Source of the DNA: an uncultured Eubacterium sp.
GTDB taxonomy: Bacteria > Bacillota > Clostridia > Lachnospirales > Lachnospiraceae
Assembly (NCBI GenBank): GCA_947573465.1
Contig: CANPET010000019.1
Span: 1 to 14,275 of the forward strand
Direction of reading: 5' to 3'
DNA length: 14,275 nucleotides
Shown piece after piece: positions 13,012 to 14,275 of the stretch (positions within the stretch are counted from its first letter, which is position 1; the number at the start of each line of letters is the position of its first letter). Under the pieces are notes generated by a model. That model was not told the DNA's origin and ran no database searches. It was given only the letters and a program-made list of their open reading frames with translations. The position numbers and the translations under genes are program-made.

Positions 13012-14275
13012 CTATTGTTTTTTTAATTTGTTTCTTAAATTTGTAAATATTTTCGAGTGCTTACTGTTTTTTCGGACTTTCTCGTTTTTTAAGACAGGCA
13101 GGTCGATTTCCTTTTCTTTTAAACGTCTATCTACGGTCTCTTCCATTAATCCGGTTATTACTGCTACGCACGGAACACCCAATAACATACCAAATACTCC
13201 GGCAAGCCATCCACCAATAGTAATGGCAAAGATAATCCATAAAGGACGAAGGCCTGTAGAATCTCCTAGAATCTTTGGACCAATGAGATTTCCATCTAAC
13301 TGCTGTAAAACGATAATTAAGATACCAAGTATGAGGGCACTTTGCAGAGAGTAAATACATAATAGTAGTACACTAGGAATTCCACCAAGAAACGGTCCAA
13401 AGTATGGAATCATATTTGTAACACAGACAATAATGCTGATAAGTAATGCGCATTCAGTAAATCCGCTGACACCAAATAATCCAATAACCATCATACTAAT
13501 AAAACAAAGGATACCTATTATCAGGGAATCAATCATTTTTCCGTCGAAGAAATTGCTAAAAATACGAATAGAACGTTTCACGACATTCCATATTTTTCTT
13601 GCACGTTCCGGTTTGAAGAAAGCAAATACAACTCGTTTGATACCACGTGCCTGCATTTTTTTATCTATAATCAGATAACAGGATACAATTATTGCCACAA
13701 TAAAATTAAATATAAACTTCAAAACACTGAAACCGGTATCAACAATGGTTGTTGTAAGACTGGTAATGGTCTTGTTTAAAGTATTCTGTAATGATGAATC
13801 AGTGTTCATTATTGTTTTTTGAATATATTTAAAATCTACATCCGGGAATCTTTTGGATAGATTATTTATAAAATCCATAATGGATTTTGCCCAATCAGGC
13901 ATCTTTTCCAGTAAGAGCGTTAAACTGTGAATAATTTCCGGAATTAAATACATCATTCCGATAGTTATGACACCAATAACTAATATATAGGAAAATAATA
14001 TAGCCAGTATTCTGCTCAGTGCATCGTTTTTGATATGCAGCCACTTGTTAAAAACAGTTTTCCGCATCCATGATACAAGAGGATTGATTAAAAATGCAAT
14101 GAGTATACCAATAAAAAATGGTGATAATGTTGAAAAAAGGTTTCCTAATATATTAGATGTTTCTTCCCAAAGAAAAACAGATCGTACAATTATCGCCATG
14201 ATAAGAACAGTAACGATACAGTAAATACTGATTGTAAAATATCTGCTGTTCCCTTCAAATTTGTTTTTGTTATCA
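13012..14275 (-). CDS. AI-2E/PerM family membrane protein, 5' end beyond window
   Basis: A polytopic membrane protein of the AI-2E exporter/PerM family (DUF20). Members are proposed to export small molecules or to act as Na+/H+ antiporters; the substrate of this one is unknown. The reading frame stays open from the ATG at 14199 to the right edge. The added residues (KFEGNSRYFTISIYCIVTV) complete a first membrane span that the internal ATG would cut in half, so the true start lies outside. Counting from that ATG, paired spans lie at about 23-40 and 61-90, and a soluble helical segment at about 95-150. The family core is TNMIPYFGPFLGGIPS (261-276), DGNLIGPKILG (302-312), and the closing IGG...G..GMLLGVP segment (328-343). 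The C-terminus is strongly basic. It ends in the terminator shared with trmB. Confidence 0.9.
   Translation of the reverse strand, partial: DNKNKFEGNSRYFTISIYCIVTVLIMAIIVRSVFLWEETSNILGNLFSTLSPFFIGILIAFLINPLVSWMRKTVFNKWLHIKNDALSRILAILFSYILVIGVITIGMMYLIPEIIHSLTLLLEKMPDWAKSIMDFINNLSKRFPDVDFKYIQKTIMNTDSSLQNTLNKTITSLTTTIVDTGFSVLKFIFNFIVAIIVSCYLIIDKKMQARGIKRVVFAFFKPERARKIWNVVKRSIRIFSNFFDGKMIDSLIIGILCFISMMVIGLFGVSGFTECALLISIIVCVTNMIPYFGPFLGGIPSVLLLCIYSLQSALILGILIIVLQQLDGNLIGPKILGDSTGLRPLWIIFAITIGGWLAGVFGMLLGVPCVAVITGLMEETVDRRLKEKEIDLPVLKNEKVRKNSKHSKIFTNLRNKLKKQ

Overview
The window is AT-rich, has strong AGGAGG-type ribosome binding sites, and reads like a chromosomal segment of an anaerobic Firmicute. 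The V/A-type ATPase operon together with the style of its subunits K and A suggests a clostridial lineage, most likely Lachnospiraceae. This placement is from recognised protein style, not a database search. No insertion sequence, CRISPR array, prophage or rRNA was seen.

Layout, left to right. A tRNA-Arg(CCT) lies just upstream of a forward gene for a DEDDh 3'-5' exonuclease with a zinc-ribbon-like tail. The exonuclease converges, through a 14-bp stem terminator, on a reverse-strand pair: a D-Ala-D-Ala carboxypeptidase (DacA type) followed by a tyrosine-recombinase-fold protein whose key catalytic residues are replaced. A second hairpin terminator separates this pair from the main feature, a nine-gene reverse-strand operon for a complete V/A-type ATP synthase/ATPase. 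In transcription order it encodes G/H, C, I, K, F, E, A, B and D (11985 down to 3454). A divergent intergenic region of 334 bases follows, then a forward trmB gene (tRNA m7G46 methyltransferase). A bidirectional terminator separates trmB from a reverse-strand AI-2E/PerM family membrane protein gene whose start lies beyond the right edge.

How the parts work together. Subunits A and B form the catalytic head, D and F the central rotor stalk, E and G/H the peripheral stalks, C the connector to the ring, and I plus the K ring the ion channel. The close spacing, one 1-base overlap and absence of internal promoters seen imply one transcript. The most notable regulatory feature is in its 5' leader: a strong intrinsic terminator lies between the apparent promoter and the first gene, preceded by a short segment that can form alternative hairpins. 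This is the layout of transcription attenuation or a riboswitch. A sodium-sensing (Na+-I/DUF1646) RNA is one candidate, but I could not confirm a match by eye. An 18-bp palindrome sits just upstream of that promoter.

Other points of interest are the predicted catalytically dead recombinase, a second in-series copy of the last codons of atpB that differs only at synonymous positions, a K subunit with one recognisable c-type hairpin and without the usual Na+-ligand residues, and a tRNA-mRNA dicistronic arrangement at the left end.
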